NCBI RefSeq assembly: GCF_036607905.1
Contig: NZ_CP144555.1
Location: 744,001 to 808,000 of the forward strand
Direction: 5' to 3'
Length of the DNA stretch: 64,000 bases
DNA from: Streptomyces sp. SCSIO 75703
GTDB taxonomy: Bacteria; Actinomycetota; Actinomycetes; Streptomycetales; Streptomycetaceae
Part shown: piece after piece, positions 36,154-45,363 of the stretch
How positions within the stretch are numbered: the stretch's first letter is position 1
How the letters are laid out: each line of letters opens with the position of its first letter
The notes under the pieces: generated by a model
Database searches by the model: none
Told to the model about the DNA's origin: nothing
Seen by the model: only the letters and a program-made list of their open reading frames with translations
Translations under genes and position numbers: made by a program

Positions 36154-37260
36154 TCAGCGTCCGCGGGTCCCCGCGCCGACCGCCGTCCGTGCGGTCTCGC
36201 CCGGCCCCGGTCGCGCCGTCCCGCGCGATCCGGCGGCCTTCCCCGCCCCCGAACCACCGGGCGGCGCGGCGGTCTCGGCGGGCGCGGCCGTCTCCGGGTC
36301 GTCCGCCCTGCGCCGGGCGAGGACCGCGCAGACCATGAGCTGCATCTGGTGGAACAGCATCAGCGGCAGCACGGCCAGGGACGCCTGCGCGCCGAACAGG
36401 ACACTGGCCATGGGCAGTCCGGCCGCGAGGGACTTCTTCGAGCCCGCGAACTGGATCGCGATCCGGTCCGCCCGGCCGAACCCCAGCGCCTTCGCCCCGT
36501 ACCAGCTCGCCAGCAGCATCACGGCGAGCAGCACGGCCTCCACCGCCATCAGACCGGCCAGCCGCACCGGGCTCACCTGGTGCCAGACGCCCTCGACCAC
36601 GCCCTCGCTGAACGCGGTGTAGACGACGAGCAGGATCGAGCCCCGGTCGACGAGGCCGAGCACCTTCTTGTGCCGCGCGACGAAACCGCCGATCCACCGG
36701 CGCAGCACCTGTCCGGCGACGAACGGCACCAGCAGTTGCGCCACGATCCGCAGCAGCGAGTCCGCCGAGAAGCCGCCCCCGCCGCCGCCGAGCAGGGCCG
36801 CGGCGAGCAGCGGCGTGACGACGATGCCGGCCAGTGAGGAGAAGGAGCCCGCGCAGATCGCGGCGGGCACGTTGCCGCGCGCCATGGACGTGAAGGCGAT
36901 CGACGACTGGATCGTCGACGGCACCAGGGTGAGGAAGAGCAGGCCCTGGTAGAGCGGCTGGGTCAACAGGACCGGGACGAGCCCGCGGGCGGCGAGCCCG
37001 ACCAGCGGGAAGAGGACGAAGGTGCAGGCGAGCACGGTGGCGTGGAGCCGCCAGTGGCGCAGTCCGTCCATCGCCTCCCGGGTGGAGAGCCGGGCCCCGT
37101 AGAGGAAGAAGAGGAGGGCGATCGCGGCGGTCGAGGCGCCGGAGGCGGCGTCCGCGCCGGTGCCCCGCGCCGGGACCAGTGCCGCGAGGCCCACCGTGGC
37201 GAGCAGCAACAGGATGTAGGGGTCGATCGGCATCCAGCGCGGCCAACGCAGGCGTGTCAC
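36154..37260 (-). CDS. Bile acid:sodium symporter family (SBF-like) transporter
   Basis: A 368-residue membrane protein of the SBF-like/YfeH group with about ten helices. Landmarks are ALLFFLYGARLSTREAMDGL, TLVPSTIQSSIAFTSMARGN, VPAAICAGSFSSLAGIVVTP and FAGSKKSLAAGLPMASVLFG, the last being the crossover-helix region. The C-terminal ~55 residues are a hydrophilic Ala/Pro/Gly tail. GTG 37260 is chosen for its GGAG site six bases upstream. It is divergent from a LysR regulator, which probably controls it. Bacterial members carry diverse organic anions; no specific substrate can be named. Confidence 0.88.
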   Translation of the reverse strand: MTRLRWPRWMPIDPYILLLLATVGLAALVPARGTGADAASGASTAAIALLFFLYGARLSTREAMDGLRHWRLHATVLACTFVLFPLVGLAARGLVPVLLTQPLYQGLLFLTLVPSTIQSSIAFTSMARGNVPAAICAGSFSSLAGIVVTPLLAAALLGGGGGGFSADSLLRIVAQLLVPFVAGQVLRRWIGGFVARHKKVLGLVDRGSILLVVYTAFSEGVVEGVWHQVSPVRLAGLMAVEAVLLAVMLLASWYGAKALGFGRADRIAIQFAGSKKSLAAGLPMASVLFGAQASLAVLPLMLFHQMQLMVCAVLARRRADDPETAAPAETAAPPGGSGAGKAAGSRGTARPGPGETARTAVGAGTRGR

Positions 37261-37382
37261 GGTGCTCCACTTGCTTGTTCGTACGTGCTTCGTGCGGGTC
37301 CGGGCCGGTTCGTACCGTCCGCGGCCGGGTCCGGGACGAGGGCCGGAGGTCCCCGCCCCATCCTGCTCCTCCCGGCGGCAAT

Positions 37383-37393
37383 CGGGAATCCCG
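37383..37393. promoter_or_regulatory. Palindrome in the divergent symporter/LysR intergenic region
   Basis: CGGGAATCCCG is a perfect 11-base palindrome in the 185-base gap between the two divergent genes, about 50 bases before the LysR start, and is a plausible LysR contact site. Confidence 0.4.
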
Positions 37394-37445
37394 TATACCG
37401 CTCTGACTGCCATCATGTTTCGTGATGACCGGTAGGGTGGGGTCC

Positions 37446-38327
37446 GTGTACGACCCATCGCACCTGCGGACCTTCCTCACCGTGGCCGGGACGCTCAGCT
37501 TCACGCGGGCCGCCCGGCGGCTCGGGCTGCGCCAGTCCACGGTGAGCCAGCACGTGCGGCGGCTGGAGGACGCCACGGGGCGGCAGTTGTTCACCCGGGA
37601 CACCCACTCCGTGGAACTGACCGAGGACGGCGAGGCGATGCTCGGCTTCGCGCGCCGCATCCTGGAGGTGCACGAGCAGGCGACGGCCTTCTTCGGTGGC
37701 ACGCGGCTGCGCGGCCGGCTGCGGTTCGGGGCGTCGGAGGACTTCGTGCTGACCCGGCTCCCGGAGATCCTGGAAGGCTTCCGGCACGAGCACCCCGAGG
37801 TCGACCTGGAGCTGAGCGTCGAACTGTCCGGCACCCTCCACGAAGAGCTGGCCGCCGGGAAGCTGGACCTCGTGCTGGCCAAACGGCGGCCCGAGGACCC
37901 GCGCGGCGAGCCCGTCTGGCACGACCGGCTGGTGTGGATCGGCGCGGAACGGCTCCGCCTCGACCCCGACCGCCCCGTGCCGCTCATCGTCTACCCGCCG
38001 CCCGGCATCACCCGCGCCCGCGCCCTCGACGTCCTCCAGCGGCACGGCCGGCCCTGGCGCGTGGTGTGCACCAGCCGCAGCCTCAACGGCCTCGTCGCGG
38101 CGGCCCGTGCCGGGCTCGGGGTGATGGCGCACACCCGGGGACTGGTGCCGCCGGGCCTGGTCCGGGTGCCGGACCGGGCGGGTCTGCCGGACCTCGGACG
38201 GGTCGACTTCGTCCTGGTCCACGGCCGGCGCCGCCCCTCCGCGCAGCAGGCGGCGGACGCCCTGGCGGCGGCGATCCTGGCCGGCGGCGACCGCCTGCAC
38301 CGCCCCCAGCGCCCGGGACCCTTGTAG
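37446..38327 (+). CDS. LysR-family transcriptional regulator
   Basis: A 293-residue LysR regulator: helix-turn-helix at the N-terminus (SHLRTFLTVAGTLSFTRAAR, QSTVSQHVRRLEDATGRQLF), then a type 2 periplasmic-binding-protein effector domain beginning RLRFGASEDFVLTRLPEILE. GTG 37446 (VYDPSHLRTF) is chosen because a GGTGGGG site lies just before it; in-frame starts at 37422 and 37425 have no such site. It is divergent from the sodium symporter gene, the standard layout for a LysR regulator and its target. Confidence 0.88.
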   Translation: MYDPSHLRTFLTVAGTLSFTRAARRLGLRQSTVSQHVRRLEDATGRQLFTRDTHSVELTEDGEAMLGFARRILEVHEQATAFFGGTRLRGRLRFGASEDFVLTRLPEILEGFRHEHPEVDLELSVELSGTLHEELAAGKLDLVLAKRRPEDPRGEPVWHDRLVWIGAERLRLDPDRPVPLIVYPPPGITRARALDVLQRHGRPWRVVCTSRSLNGLVAAARAGLGVMAHTRGLVPPGLVRVPDRAGLPDLGRVDFVLVHGRRRPSAQQAADALAAAILAGGDRLHRPQRPGPL

Positions 38328-38386
38328 CCGTCCGGCCCGACCGGCGCACACCGTCGCGCACCGGCGCCCGCGGCCAGGCCGGGCCG

Positions 38387-38440
38387 CCGCCATCCGGCGC
38401 GGCCCCGCGGTCCCCGCCATCCGGCGCGGCCCCGCGGTCC
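38387..38440. repeat. Two 27-bp tandem repeats in a gene-free region
   Basis: A 27-base unit starting CCGCCATCCGGCGCGGCCCC is present twice in tandem, followed by a shortened third copy (CCGCCATGCCCGCGGTCC). It lies in the 444-base gap (38328-38771) after the LysR gene. Apart from this and a following CCCGCACCCG-rich run I see nothing in the gap except, at its end, the ribosome site of the ligase gene. Confidence 0.85.
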
Positions 38441-38771
38441 CCGCCATGCCCGCGGTCCGGCACGACCCCGCACCCGCCCCGCACCCGCCCCGCACCGCCA
38501 CGGCCCGGCCCGCGCGCCCCACGACCCCGTCCCGCCCACACGAGTTCCTACCGCCGGTAAGCAGGTCGTAGGGATTCGGTGGAGAAAACGGCACCGAAAA
38601 ACGCCCGATCCCCGCGAAAGTGTCCGCTCCCTCCGCATGTGGCCGCTTTTCCCCTCCGCGTCCCGACCGCCCCCGTGCGGCGCGGGGCGCCGCGACCCCT
38701 CCCACCCCCGGAACGGGTGGGGTAGCTTTCACGGCGCCGTGCGGGGTGCCACCAGGAACGGGGAGCGGGGT

Positions 38772-40598
38772 TTGCGCGAGTTCACCAACCCTCCGTCGGC
38801 GTCGGCCCCGCCCGTGGGCGGTCTGGCCGACGTGGTCTTCCGCCATGCCGAGGAGGATCCCGGCCGGATCGCCCTCGGCCGCAAGGACGCCTCGGGTCAC
38901 TGGCGGGACGTCACCGCGGCGGCCTTCCGTGACGAGGTGCTGGCCCTGGCCAAGGGCCTGCTCGCCCAGGGCGTCCGCTTCGGCGACCGGGTCGCCGTCA
39001 TGTCCCGTACCCGCTACGAGTGGACCCTCTTCGACTTCGCCCTGTGGACCGTCGGCGCCCAAGTCGTGCCCGTCTACCCGACCTCCTCGGCCGAGCAGTG
39101 CCGCTGGATGCTGCACGACGCCGAGGTGACCGCCGCGGTCGTCGAGCACGAGGACCACGCGATGACGATCGCCACCGTCATCGACACCCTGCCGCGCCTG
39201 CGCGGACTGTGGCAGCTCGACACGGGCGCGGTGCAACGGCTCTACGACGCCGGCGCGCACCTCGACGACGAGGTCGTGCACCGGCACCGCCGGGCCGTCA
39301 CCCCGGACTCGGTGGCCACCGTCATCTACACCTCGGGGACGACGGGCCGGCCCAAGGGCTGTGTGCTCACGCACGGCAACTTCATGGTGGAGGCCGACAC
39401 GGTGATCGCCGGCTGGGAGCCGGTGTTCCACTCCCGCCGGGGCGACGAGGCGGCGACCCTGCTGTTCCTGCCACTGGCCCACGTCTTCGGGCGGATGGTG
39501 GAGGTCGCGGCGATCCGCGGCCGGGTCCGCTTCGGCCACCAGCCGCGGCTCGACGCCTCGGCGCTGCTGCCGGACCTGGCCGCCTTCCGGCCGACGTTCG
39601 TCCTGGCGGTGCCGTACATCTTCGAGAAGGTGTTCCACGCGGCCCGCCGCGAGGCGGAGAGGGAGGGCAAGGCCGGCCCGTTCGAGAAGGCCGTCGACGT
39701 GGCGGTGCGCTACGCGGAGGCGCTGGAGGCCCGCGCGTGGGGCACCGGCCCCGGCCCGTCGGCGGCGCTGCGCGTGCAGCACCAGTTCTTCGACCGGCTC
39801 GTCTACGCCAAGGTGCGGGCGGCGCTGGGCGGACACCTCCGCAACGCCATGTCGGGCGGCTCGGCGATGGACCGCCGGCTCGGTCTCTTCTTCGCCGGCG
39901 CGGGCGTGCAGGTCTACGAGGGGTACGGGCTGACGGAGTCCACGGCGGCGGCCACCGCCAACCCGCCCGGCCGGACCCGCTACGGCACCGTCGGCGTACC
40001 CGTCCCCGGCGTCACCGTGCGCATCGCGGACGACGGCGAGATCCTGCTGCGCGGTCCGACCGTCTTCCGGGGCTACCTCAACGACCCCGAGGCGACCGGC
40101 GCGGCGCTGCGCGACGGCTGGCTCGCCACCGGCGACCTCGGCGCCTTGGACGAGGACGGCCACCTGACCATCACCGGCCGCAAGAAGGAGATCCTGGTCA
40201 CCTCGGGCGGCAAGAGCCTGTCCCCCGGGCCGTTGGAGGAACGCGTCCGCGACCATCCGCTGGTGCACCAGTGCATCGTCGTCGGCAACGACCGGCCCTA
40301 CGTCGCCGCGCTGGTCACCCTCGACCAGGAGGCTGTCGAGCACTGGCTGACGATGCGCAACAAGCCGCGCCTGCCCGCGGCCCGCCTGGTGCGCGACGCC
40401 GATCTGGAGGCGGAGGTGCGGCGCGCGGTCCTGGCCGCCAACACCCTGGTCTCCCAGGCCGAGTCGATCCGCACCTTCCGCATCCTGGCCCAGCCGTTCA
40501 CCGAGGAGCAGGGGTTGCTCACGCCGTCGCTGAAGCTGAAGCGCAAGGCCATCGAGCAGGCGTACGCCGACGAGATCGGGGCGCTGTACCGGGCCTGA
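38772..40598 (+). CDS. Long-chain fatty acid-CoA ligase (AMP-binding, FadD15-like)
   Basis: A 608-residue adenylate-forming enzyme that activates a fatty acid to acyl-AMP and acyl-CoA. The AMP-binding P-loop IYTSGTTGRPKGCVLTHGN is near residues 186-204. Further landmarks are the A5-type motif GVQVYEGYGLTESTAAATAN, GWLATGDLGALDEDG and the hinge/catalytic segment ITGRKKEILVTSGGKSLSPG. A TTG start at 38772 is chosen because GGGGAGCGGGG precedes it and the protein then begins REFTNPP, like homologues that start MREF. Distal residues SLKLKRKAIEQAY are the standard C-terminus. Confidence 0.92.
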   Translation: MREFTNPPSASAPPVGGLADVVFRHAEEDPGRIALGRKDASGHWRDVTAAAFRDEVLALAKGLLAQGVRFGDRVAVMSRTRYEWTLFDFALWTVGAQVVPVYPTSSAEQCRWMLHDAEVTAAVVEHEDHAMTIATVIDTLPRLRGLWQLDTGAVQRLYDAGAHLDDEVVHRHRRAVTPDSVATVIYTSGTTGRPKGCVLTHGNFMVEADTVIAGWEPVFHSRRGDEAATLLFLPLAHVFGRMVEVAAIRGRVRFGHQPRLDASALLPDLAAFRPTFVLAVPYIFEKVFHAARREAEREGKAGPFEKAVDVAVRYAEALEARAWGTGPGPSAALRVQHQFFDRLVYAKVRAALGGHLRNAMSGGSAMDRRLGLFFAGAGVQVYEGYGLTESTAAATANPPGRTRYGTVGVPVPGVTVRIADDGEILLRGPTVFRGYLNDPEATGAALRDGWLATGDLGALDEDGHLTITGRKKEILVTSGGKSLSPGPLEERVRDHPLVHQCIVVGNDRPYVAALVTLDQEAVEHWLTMRNKPRLPAARLVRDADLEAEVRRAVLAANTLVSQAESIRTFRILAQPFTEEQGLLTPSLKLKRKAIEQAYADEIGALYRA

Positions 40599-40700
40599 TC
40601 CCCGGGCCGGGCAGGAGTTTTCCCGGTCAGGAATGCGCGGGGGCACCTGATCGTTGACCATGGGAGTACGACCGTCCACGACCCTAAGGATCAGAAGCCC

Positions 40701-41540
40701 GTGAGCAGCAAGGTCCCCCCGATCACCCTGAACAACGGCGTCGAGATGCCCCAGCTCGGCTTCGGCGTGTGGCAGGTGCCGGACGACGAGGCCGAGCGGG
40801 CCGTCGCCACGGCGCTTCAGGCCGGGTACCGCAGCATCGACACCGCGGCGGTCTACGGCAACGAGGAGGGCACCGGCCGGGCCGTGGCCGCCTCGGGCAT
40901 CGCCCGCGAGGACCTCTTCGTCACCACCAAGCTGTGGAACAGCGACCAGGGGTACGACTCCACCCTGCGCGCCTTCGACAGCTCGCTGGAGAAGCTGGGC
41001 CTCGACTACGTGGACCTGTACCTGATCCACTGGCCGGTGCCGGCGCTCGGCCGTTACGTCGACACGTACAAGGCGTTCGAGAAGCTGCACGCCGACGGCC
41101 GGGTGCGTGCCATCGGCGTGTCGAACTTCCTGCCGGAGCACCTGGAGCGGCTGACCGGCGAGACGTCCGTCGTCCCCGCCGTCAACCAGATCGAGCTGCA
41201 CCCGCAGCTCCAGCAGGGTGCCGCCCGCGCCTTCCACGAGGAGCGGGGCATCGCCACCGAGGCGTGGTCGCCGCTCGGCTCGGGCAAGGGACTGCTGGAG
41301 GTCCCGGCGATCGTCGCCATCGCCCGCAAGCACGGCCGCACCCCGGCCCAGGTGGTGCTGCGCTGGCACCTCCAGGTCGGCAACGTCGTGATTCCCAAGT
41401 CCGTGACGCCGTCCCGGATCGCGGAGAACATCGCGGTGTTCGACTTCGCACTGGACGCCGAGGACCTGGCGGCCGTCAGCGCCCTCGACGAGGGCCGGCG
41501 CCTGGGCCCGGACCCGGCCGAGTTCAACGTCGGCGCCTGA
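40701..41540 (+). CDS. Aldo/keto reductase (AKR5-like)
   Basis: A 279-residue NADPH-dependent aldo/keto reductase with the complete tetrad Asp47 and Tyr52 (SIDTAAVYGNE), Lys77 (FVTTKLWN) and His110 (DLYLIHWPVP). The cofactor-binding signature near the C-terminus is VVIPKSVTPSRIAENIAVFD. The GTG start follows AAGGA by about 12 bases. The AKR5 group includes 2,5-diketogluconate reductases, but substrates vary widely, so a general aldehyde/ketone reductase is the safe call. Confidence 0.93.
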   Translation: MSSKVPPITLNNGVEMPQLGFGVWQVPDDEAERAVATALQAGYRSIDTAAVYGNEEGTGRAVAASGIAREDLFVTTKLWNSDQGYDSTLRAFDSSLEKLGLDYVDLYLIHWPVPALGRYVDTYKAFEKLHADGRVRAIGVSNFLPEHLERLTGETSVVPAVNQIELHPQLQQGAARAFHEERGIATEAWSPLGSGKGLLEVPAIVAIARKHGRTPAQVVLRWHLQVGNVVIPKSVTPSRIAENIAVFDFALDAEDLAAVSALDEGRRLGPDPAEFNVGA

Positions 41541-41562
41541 GCGCACGCGCACGACGCGCCGG

Positions 41563-41583
41563 GCCCGGTCCACGGGGCCGGGC
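41563..41583. terminator. Terminator between convergent AKR and methyltransferase genes
   Basis: A 9-bp stem GCCCGGTCC (41563-41571) against GGGCCGGGC (41575-41583) with one G-U pair and a 3-base loop, in the 144-base convergent gap. Confidence 0.55.
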
Positions 41584-41684
41584 TCGGCGTGTCGGACGAC
41601 ACGCCGGGTGATCACGGGACGTACGGCCCCGGGGCGCCCCGGGCGTGTCGCCCCGACCCGGCGCCGGAAGCACCGGGGCGCGGA

Positions 41685-42617
41685 TCAGCCGGCAGGTCGA
41701 GCCGCCGCGTACACCGTGTGCGCCACCAGGACGAACGCGTCCGGCCGCCGGTGCAGGCTCGCCTCGTCCTCCGGATCGAGGAGCCGGTCCAGCGTCTCCC
41801 GGTCGACCGCGTCGAGCACGCCGGCGAGCCCGTCCCGCAGCCGGGACAGCGAGGCGACGGCGTAGGCGCGGGCCCCCTCGTCCAGGGGCGCGGGCAGGTC
41901 GAGCAGGAAGCTGCGGGTGCCGGTGTGCCGCAGTCCGGCCGCCGTCAGCATCGCCGGCCAGTCCTCCGCCTCCGCGACGGAACCGGCCAGGTCGGCCCGC
42001 ATCCCGGCGAACGTGTCCTCCTCGGCGGCGCGCAGCCGGGCCTCCAGCCCGGGGCGGCCGATGCCGATGTCGCGGGGCAGGAACCGGGCGGGCAGCCCGC
42101 CCTCCAGAACGGCCAGCGTGCCGCCGGGCGCCAGGTGCCCGGCGAGGGAGGCGAGGGCCGCGCGCTGGTCCCCCAGGTGGTGCACGCTCTGGCCGGCCCA
42201 CATCAGGTCGGCCGGGCGGCCGAGTTCGCCGAGCACCTCCGGCAGGTCCCCGGCGAGGGTGTCGAGGCGGCCCGCGACGCCGAGCCGGGCGGCGCGGTCG
42301 CGGGCCCGCTCCAGCAGCGGTGCGGCACCGTCGACGGCCACGACCCGGGCCCCGGGGAAGGCGTCCGCGAACTGGCAGGCGACGACTCCCGGTCCGCTGC
42401 CGACGTCCACCACCAGCCCCGGTGCGGGCACCTGCCCGGCGAGCCAGGCCATGGCCTGCCCGTAGAGCGGTGCGAACAGTTCGGCCTGCGCCTCCAGCAG
42501 GGGGGACATCCCGGCCCAGTCCATGTCCCCGTGGTCGTGGTGGCCGGGCCCGTGGTGGTGTCCGTGCGGGTGCGGGTGGTCGTCGGGGGCGCGGTGCCCC
42601 GGGTGCTCGTGCGCCAT
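41685..42617 (-). CDS. SAM-dependent methyltransferase with His-rich N-terminus
   Basis: A 310-residue class I methyltransferase. Motif I is VVDVGSGPGVVACQFADAFP, followed by VVAVDGAAPLLERARD, WAGQSVHHLGDQ and LAPGGTLAVLEGG. Residues 1-31 contain twelve histidines (HPHPHGHHHGPGHHDHGD), a likely metal-binding or metal-sensing head not part of the fold. ATG 42617 has a GGAAGG site; the codons upstream in the same frame do not look coding. Substrate unknown. The next gene upstream on this strand is separated by about 200 bases. Confidence 0.87.
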   Translation of the reverse strand: MAHEHPGHRAPDDHPHPHGHHHGPGHHDHGDMDWAGMSPLLEAQAELFAPLYGQAMAWLAGQVPAPGLVVDVGSGPGVVACQFADAFPGARVVAVDGAAPLLERARDRAARLGVAGRLDTLAGDLPEVLGELGRPADLMWAGQSVHHLGDQRAALASLAGHLAPGGTLAVLEGGLPARFLPRDIGIGRPGLEARLRAAEEDTFAGMRADLAGSVAEAEDWPAMLTAAGLRHTGTRSFLLDLPAPLDEGARAYAVASLSRLRDGLAGVLDAVDRETLDRLLDPEDEASLHRRPDAFVLVAHTVYAAARPAG

Positions 42618-42814
42618 GCCGGTCAGCCTTCCGTTCGCGGAGGTGCCAGCGTGCGACGGCACACCGTCGGGCGGCCACTTCTGTTGCCGTAACCGCAAAA
42701 CGGCCCCGCGTCCGCGCGGCCTCCCGCGGTACCCGGCGCCGGGTGCCGCGGGAGGCCGGGGCCCGGACCGGTCGGGTCCGGGCCCCGGCGGGGTCGCCTA
42801 TCCGGGGCGTCCGC

Positions 42815-44551
42815 TCACGAGAGCGGCGGGTAGGCGTTGCGCATCAGCTCCTGGAACTGGGCGGAGAACCAGTGCCCGGAGACAGGGGCGTCGGGCAGCG
42901 CGCCCGAGGGGCTGTTGCCGTTGCGGGCGTTGCCGCCGTACGTCGGGTCGCACATGCGGTCGAAGCCCTTGCCCTCGTCGTTGGGCAGCTCCTGGCTCGC
43001 CCCGTCGGACTCGCCCGGGGGCTTCATCCACACGTAGGCGTCGATACCGGGGGCCGGGGCGGCCTGCGGGCGTTCGCCGAGGCCGGCGCCGGACTGGTTG
43101 CACCAGTTGCCCGGGTGGATGCGGCGGTCGAAGCGCCCGCCGTCGACGTAGGCGTCCACGCTGGTCGTCGGACCCGGTCCGGCGGGCCGGGCCGAGCCGC
43201 CCCAGCCGTTGCGGGAGGTGTCGATCAGCATGCCGATGCGCGAGTCGAAGCCCTTGGAGACCAGCTCGTTGCGGAATGCCTGGGCGAAGGACAGCTCGTC
43301 CACGTACTGGTTCCAGTCCACCCACTTCGACTGGCGCACGGACGTGCCGTTGACCTGGTCGCCGAGGGCGAAGTTCTGCTCCTTCAGGGCGCTGTAGTTG
43401 GCGGTGTTGGTGATGAAGCCGTGCACGTCGGCGACGGTGGCGCCCTCGGCGCCGGCGGCCTGCCGGATGACGTCGGCGCTGGCGCCGAAGTTGTCGTCCC
43501 AGCCGATCCAGCCGTGGTGCCCGGCGTCGATGTAGTTGTAGACGTTGGCGACGTCGCCGAGCTTGTTCAGGGCGTAGCCGACGCCCTTCACGTAGTTGCC
43601 GTTGGCGAGCATGGTGTCGCACTGCGGGGTCGCCGTCGCGCGGCTGCCGGTGTTGGTGACGAGGTTGGGCAGGGAGTCGATCTCGACGGTGGTGACGATC
43701 CGCAGCGCGGAGTACTTCGGGTCGGCGAGGATCTCGGCGATCGGGTCGATGTACTCGGTCTTGTAGCGGCCGAGGTCGTTCGGGCCCAGTTCGCCGTTGG
43801 AGGCGAGGGCGGAGCAGTCGCGGCCGGGCAGGTTGTAGATGACGAGCTGGACGACCAGTTCGCCGGTGCCCTTCTGCTGGAGCGCGGCGTCCAGGTGGTC
43901 GCGCAGGCCCATGCCGCCGTTGACGCCGGCGATGGCGGCGGTCCGGTCCAGCCAGACACCGGTGGGCTGGTTGGCGATGCGGCTCCCGCCGGGCTCGGCC
44001 GCCGCCAGGGCGGACCACTCCGGGTTCACGTACACCTTGGCTCCGGCGTACGGGTTGTCGACGCGGTCGCCCGGTCCGCCGGGGTCGGTCGGGTCCGTGG
44101 GGTCGGTCGGATCGGTGGGGTCGGTGGGGCCGCCGTCGACGTTGCAGGTCACCCCGTCGAGGGTGAACGCGGCCGGGACGGCGTTGCTCCCGCTGTAGCC
44201 GGCCTGGAAGCCGAAGCTCACCGAACCGCCGCTGGGCAGCGCCCCGTTGTAGGACTCGTTGGCCGCGGTGACCTCGGCACCGCTCTGGCTGACCTTCGCG
44301 CTCCAGCCGCTGGTGACCTTCTGGTTTCCGGCGTACGTCCACTTCACGGACCAGGCGGACTTGGCGGCGCCGTTGTTGGTGACGGTCACGTTGGCGGTGA
44401 AGCCGTTGCCCCAGTCGTTCTGCACCTGGTAGTCGACGGTACAGGGGGCGGCGGCCGCGCCGACGGCCGCCGGGTGGGCGGCGAACGCCGTGCCGGAGGC
44501 GCCGGCGACCAGCGCCAGGGCGGCGAGCATCGCGGTTCTCGAACGGGTCAT
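42815..44551 (-). CDS. Secreted GH6 cellulase with N-terminal CBM2
   Basis: A 578-residue extracellular cellobiohydrolase/endoglucanase. A signal peptide (~1-24) is followed by a CBM2 cellulose-binding module (~37-137: CTVDYQVQNDWGNGFTANVT, WTYAGNQKVTSGW), a (PTD)n linker and the GH6 barrel (~165-578). The barrel shows VIYNLPGRDCSALASNGEL, VYNYIDAGHHGWIGWDDN, NTSRNGWGG-type RIGMLIDTSRNGWGG and VWMKPPGESDGAS. It acts with the divergent GH48 enzyme on crystalline cellulose. ATG 44551 begins a clean signal peptide. Two CebR boxes lie in the 874-base region between the two cellulase genes; the nearer is about 660 bases upstream of this gene. Confidence 0.95.
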   Translation of the reverse strand: MTRSRTAMLAALALVAGASGTAFAAHPAAVGAAAAPCTVDYQVQNDWGNGFTANVTVTNNGAAKSAWSVKWTYAGNQKVTSGWSAKVSQSGAEVTAANESYNGALPSGGSVSFGFQAGYSGSNAVPAAFTLDGVTCNVDGGPTDPTDPTDPTDPTDPGGPGDRVDNPYAGAKVYVNPEWSALAAAEPGGSRIANQPTGVWLDRTAAIAGVNGGMGLRDHLDAALQQKGTGELVVQLVIYNLPGRDCSALASNGELGPNDLGRYKTEYIDPIAEILADPKYSALRIVTTVEIDSLPNLVTNTGSRATATPQCDTMLANGNYVKGVGYALNKLGDVANVYNYIDAGHHGWIGWDDNFGASADVIRQAAGAEGATVADVHGFITNTANYSALKEQNFALGDQVNGTSVRQSKWVDWNQYVDELSFAQAFRNELVSKGFDSRIGMLIDTSRNGWGGSARPAGPGPTTSVDAYVDGGRFDRRIHPGNWCNQSGAGLGERPQAAPAPGIDAYVWMKPPGESDGASQELPNDEGKGFDRMCDPTYGGNARNGNSPSGALPDAPVSGHWFSAQFQELMRNAYPPLS

Positions 44552-44605
44552 GACTGCGGGTTCCTTCTTCCTTCGGGGGTGATCCGGTGATCCGGTGCGT
44601 TCCTC

Positions 44606-44675
44606 GGAAGTGCGGTCTCGGAAGTGCGGTCTCGGAATTGCTGTCTCGGTGGTGCCGTCTCGGTGGTGCTGTCCC
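44606..44675. repeat. Five degenerate 14-bp tandem repeats upstream of the GH6 gene
   Basis: The units are GGAAGTGCGGTCTC (twice), GGAATTGCTGTCTC, GGTGGTGCCGTCTC and GGTGGTGCTGTCCC, running into a partial sixth. They open an unusual region (44552-45207) between the GH6 start and the first CebR box that is rich in GGTGC words. No gene in it is convincing despite open frames on both strands, so GH6 may have a long untranslated leader or an internal promoter. Confidence 0.85.
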
Positions 44676-45207
44676 GGTGGTGCTTGGTGTCGCGGGTCGT
44701 GCCTCGGTGGTCCGGGGGTGCGTCCAGCGGCGCCTTCGTGGTTGCTGGCGGTCCGGGGTGCGCCCCGGCCGTGCCCTGGTCCCTTGGCGGCGCGTCGGTG
44801 CGTCGGTGCGCCGGGTGCGCCGGGTGCGCCGTCGCAGTGCCTGGCCGTGCCGTGGTGGGGCCGGTGGTACCTCGGGCGTGTCCGTCCGTGCCCCGGCCGG
44901 TCCCGTGCGTGCCTTCGGGGCTTGTCCGCCGCGGGCCGCGTCCACGGCGGACGGAGGCGCGGCGCACCGGCGTCCCGTGCCTCCGGCCGGGGCCTGGCCG
45001 CGGGGACGGCCGGCCCCGGCCGCGGACGGCTCGGTACGCCGTCCGGCGGGCGGGAAACACAGGTGGAGCGGTGCCGTCAGGACCGCGTGAGCGGCCGGAA
45101 GCCCAGGTCGCGGGCGGCGCGGCACGGGTGGCGCTACGAGCGGGGCAACGGGTGGCGCATGAGCGACTCCTCGCAGTCCGGGCATGCCGTCAGGCACACG
45201 TCAACTG

Positions 45208-45221
45208 TGGAAGCGCTCCCA
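45208..45221. promoter_or_regulatory. CebR box 1 (cellobiose repressor operator)
   Basis: TGGAAGCGCTCCCA matches the CebR palindrome TGGGAGCGCTCCCA with one change. CebR represses cellulase genes in Streptomyces until cello-oligosaccharides bind it. The box is followed by CTGGTTCA, as is box 2, so the two sites look like copies. It most probably serves the GH6 direction. Confidence 0.85.
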
Positions 45222-45349
45222 CTGGTTCAGCGAAGGTAGCGTCAAGTGACGGAGAAGAACAGAGGAGTAACCGACTTTCTCCTCCGCGCCCCCGTCGAAT
45301 CTTTTCGACTCTTCAAGCACCTTGACCGCCCCGGCCCCCCTCCCCAATA

Positions 45350-45363
45350 TGGGAGCGCTCCCA
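45350..45363. promoter_or_regulatory. CebR box 2, perfect consensus
   Basis: TGGGAGCGCTCCCA is an exact CebR operator, 62 bases upstream of the GH48 ATG, where it would block the promoter. It shares a longer block (GCGCTCCCACTGGTTCA) with box 1. Confidence 0.95.

Noticed and set aside
38387..38458. CRISPR-like or coding repeat
   Set aside because: The 27-bp copies abut directly with no spacer, and the frames through them have no homology or start site.
37413..41615. A 1,400-codon open frame on the minus strand
   Set aside because: It is antisense to the LysR, acyl-CoA ligase and aldo/keto reductase genes, which all have intact motifs and ribosome sites. Its translation is Arg/Gly/Val/His low-complexity, the typical GC-driven shadow.
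44548..45060. A 170-codon minus-strand open frame ending at the GH6 start
   Set aside because: The translation is Arg/Thr/Pro/His-rich with tandem repeats, and several other frames in the same region are equally open. Treated as leader or intergenic DNA.
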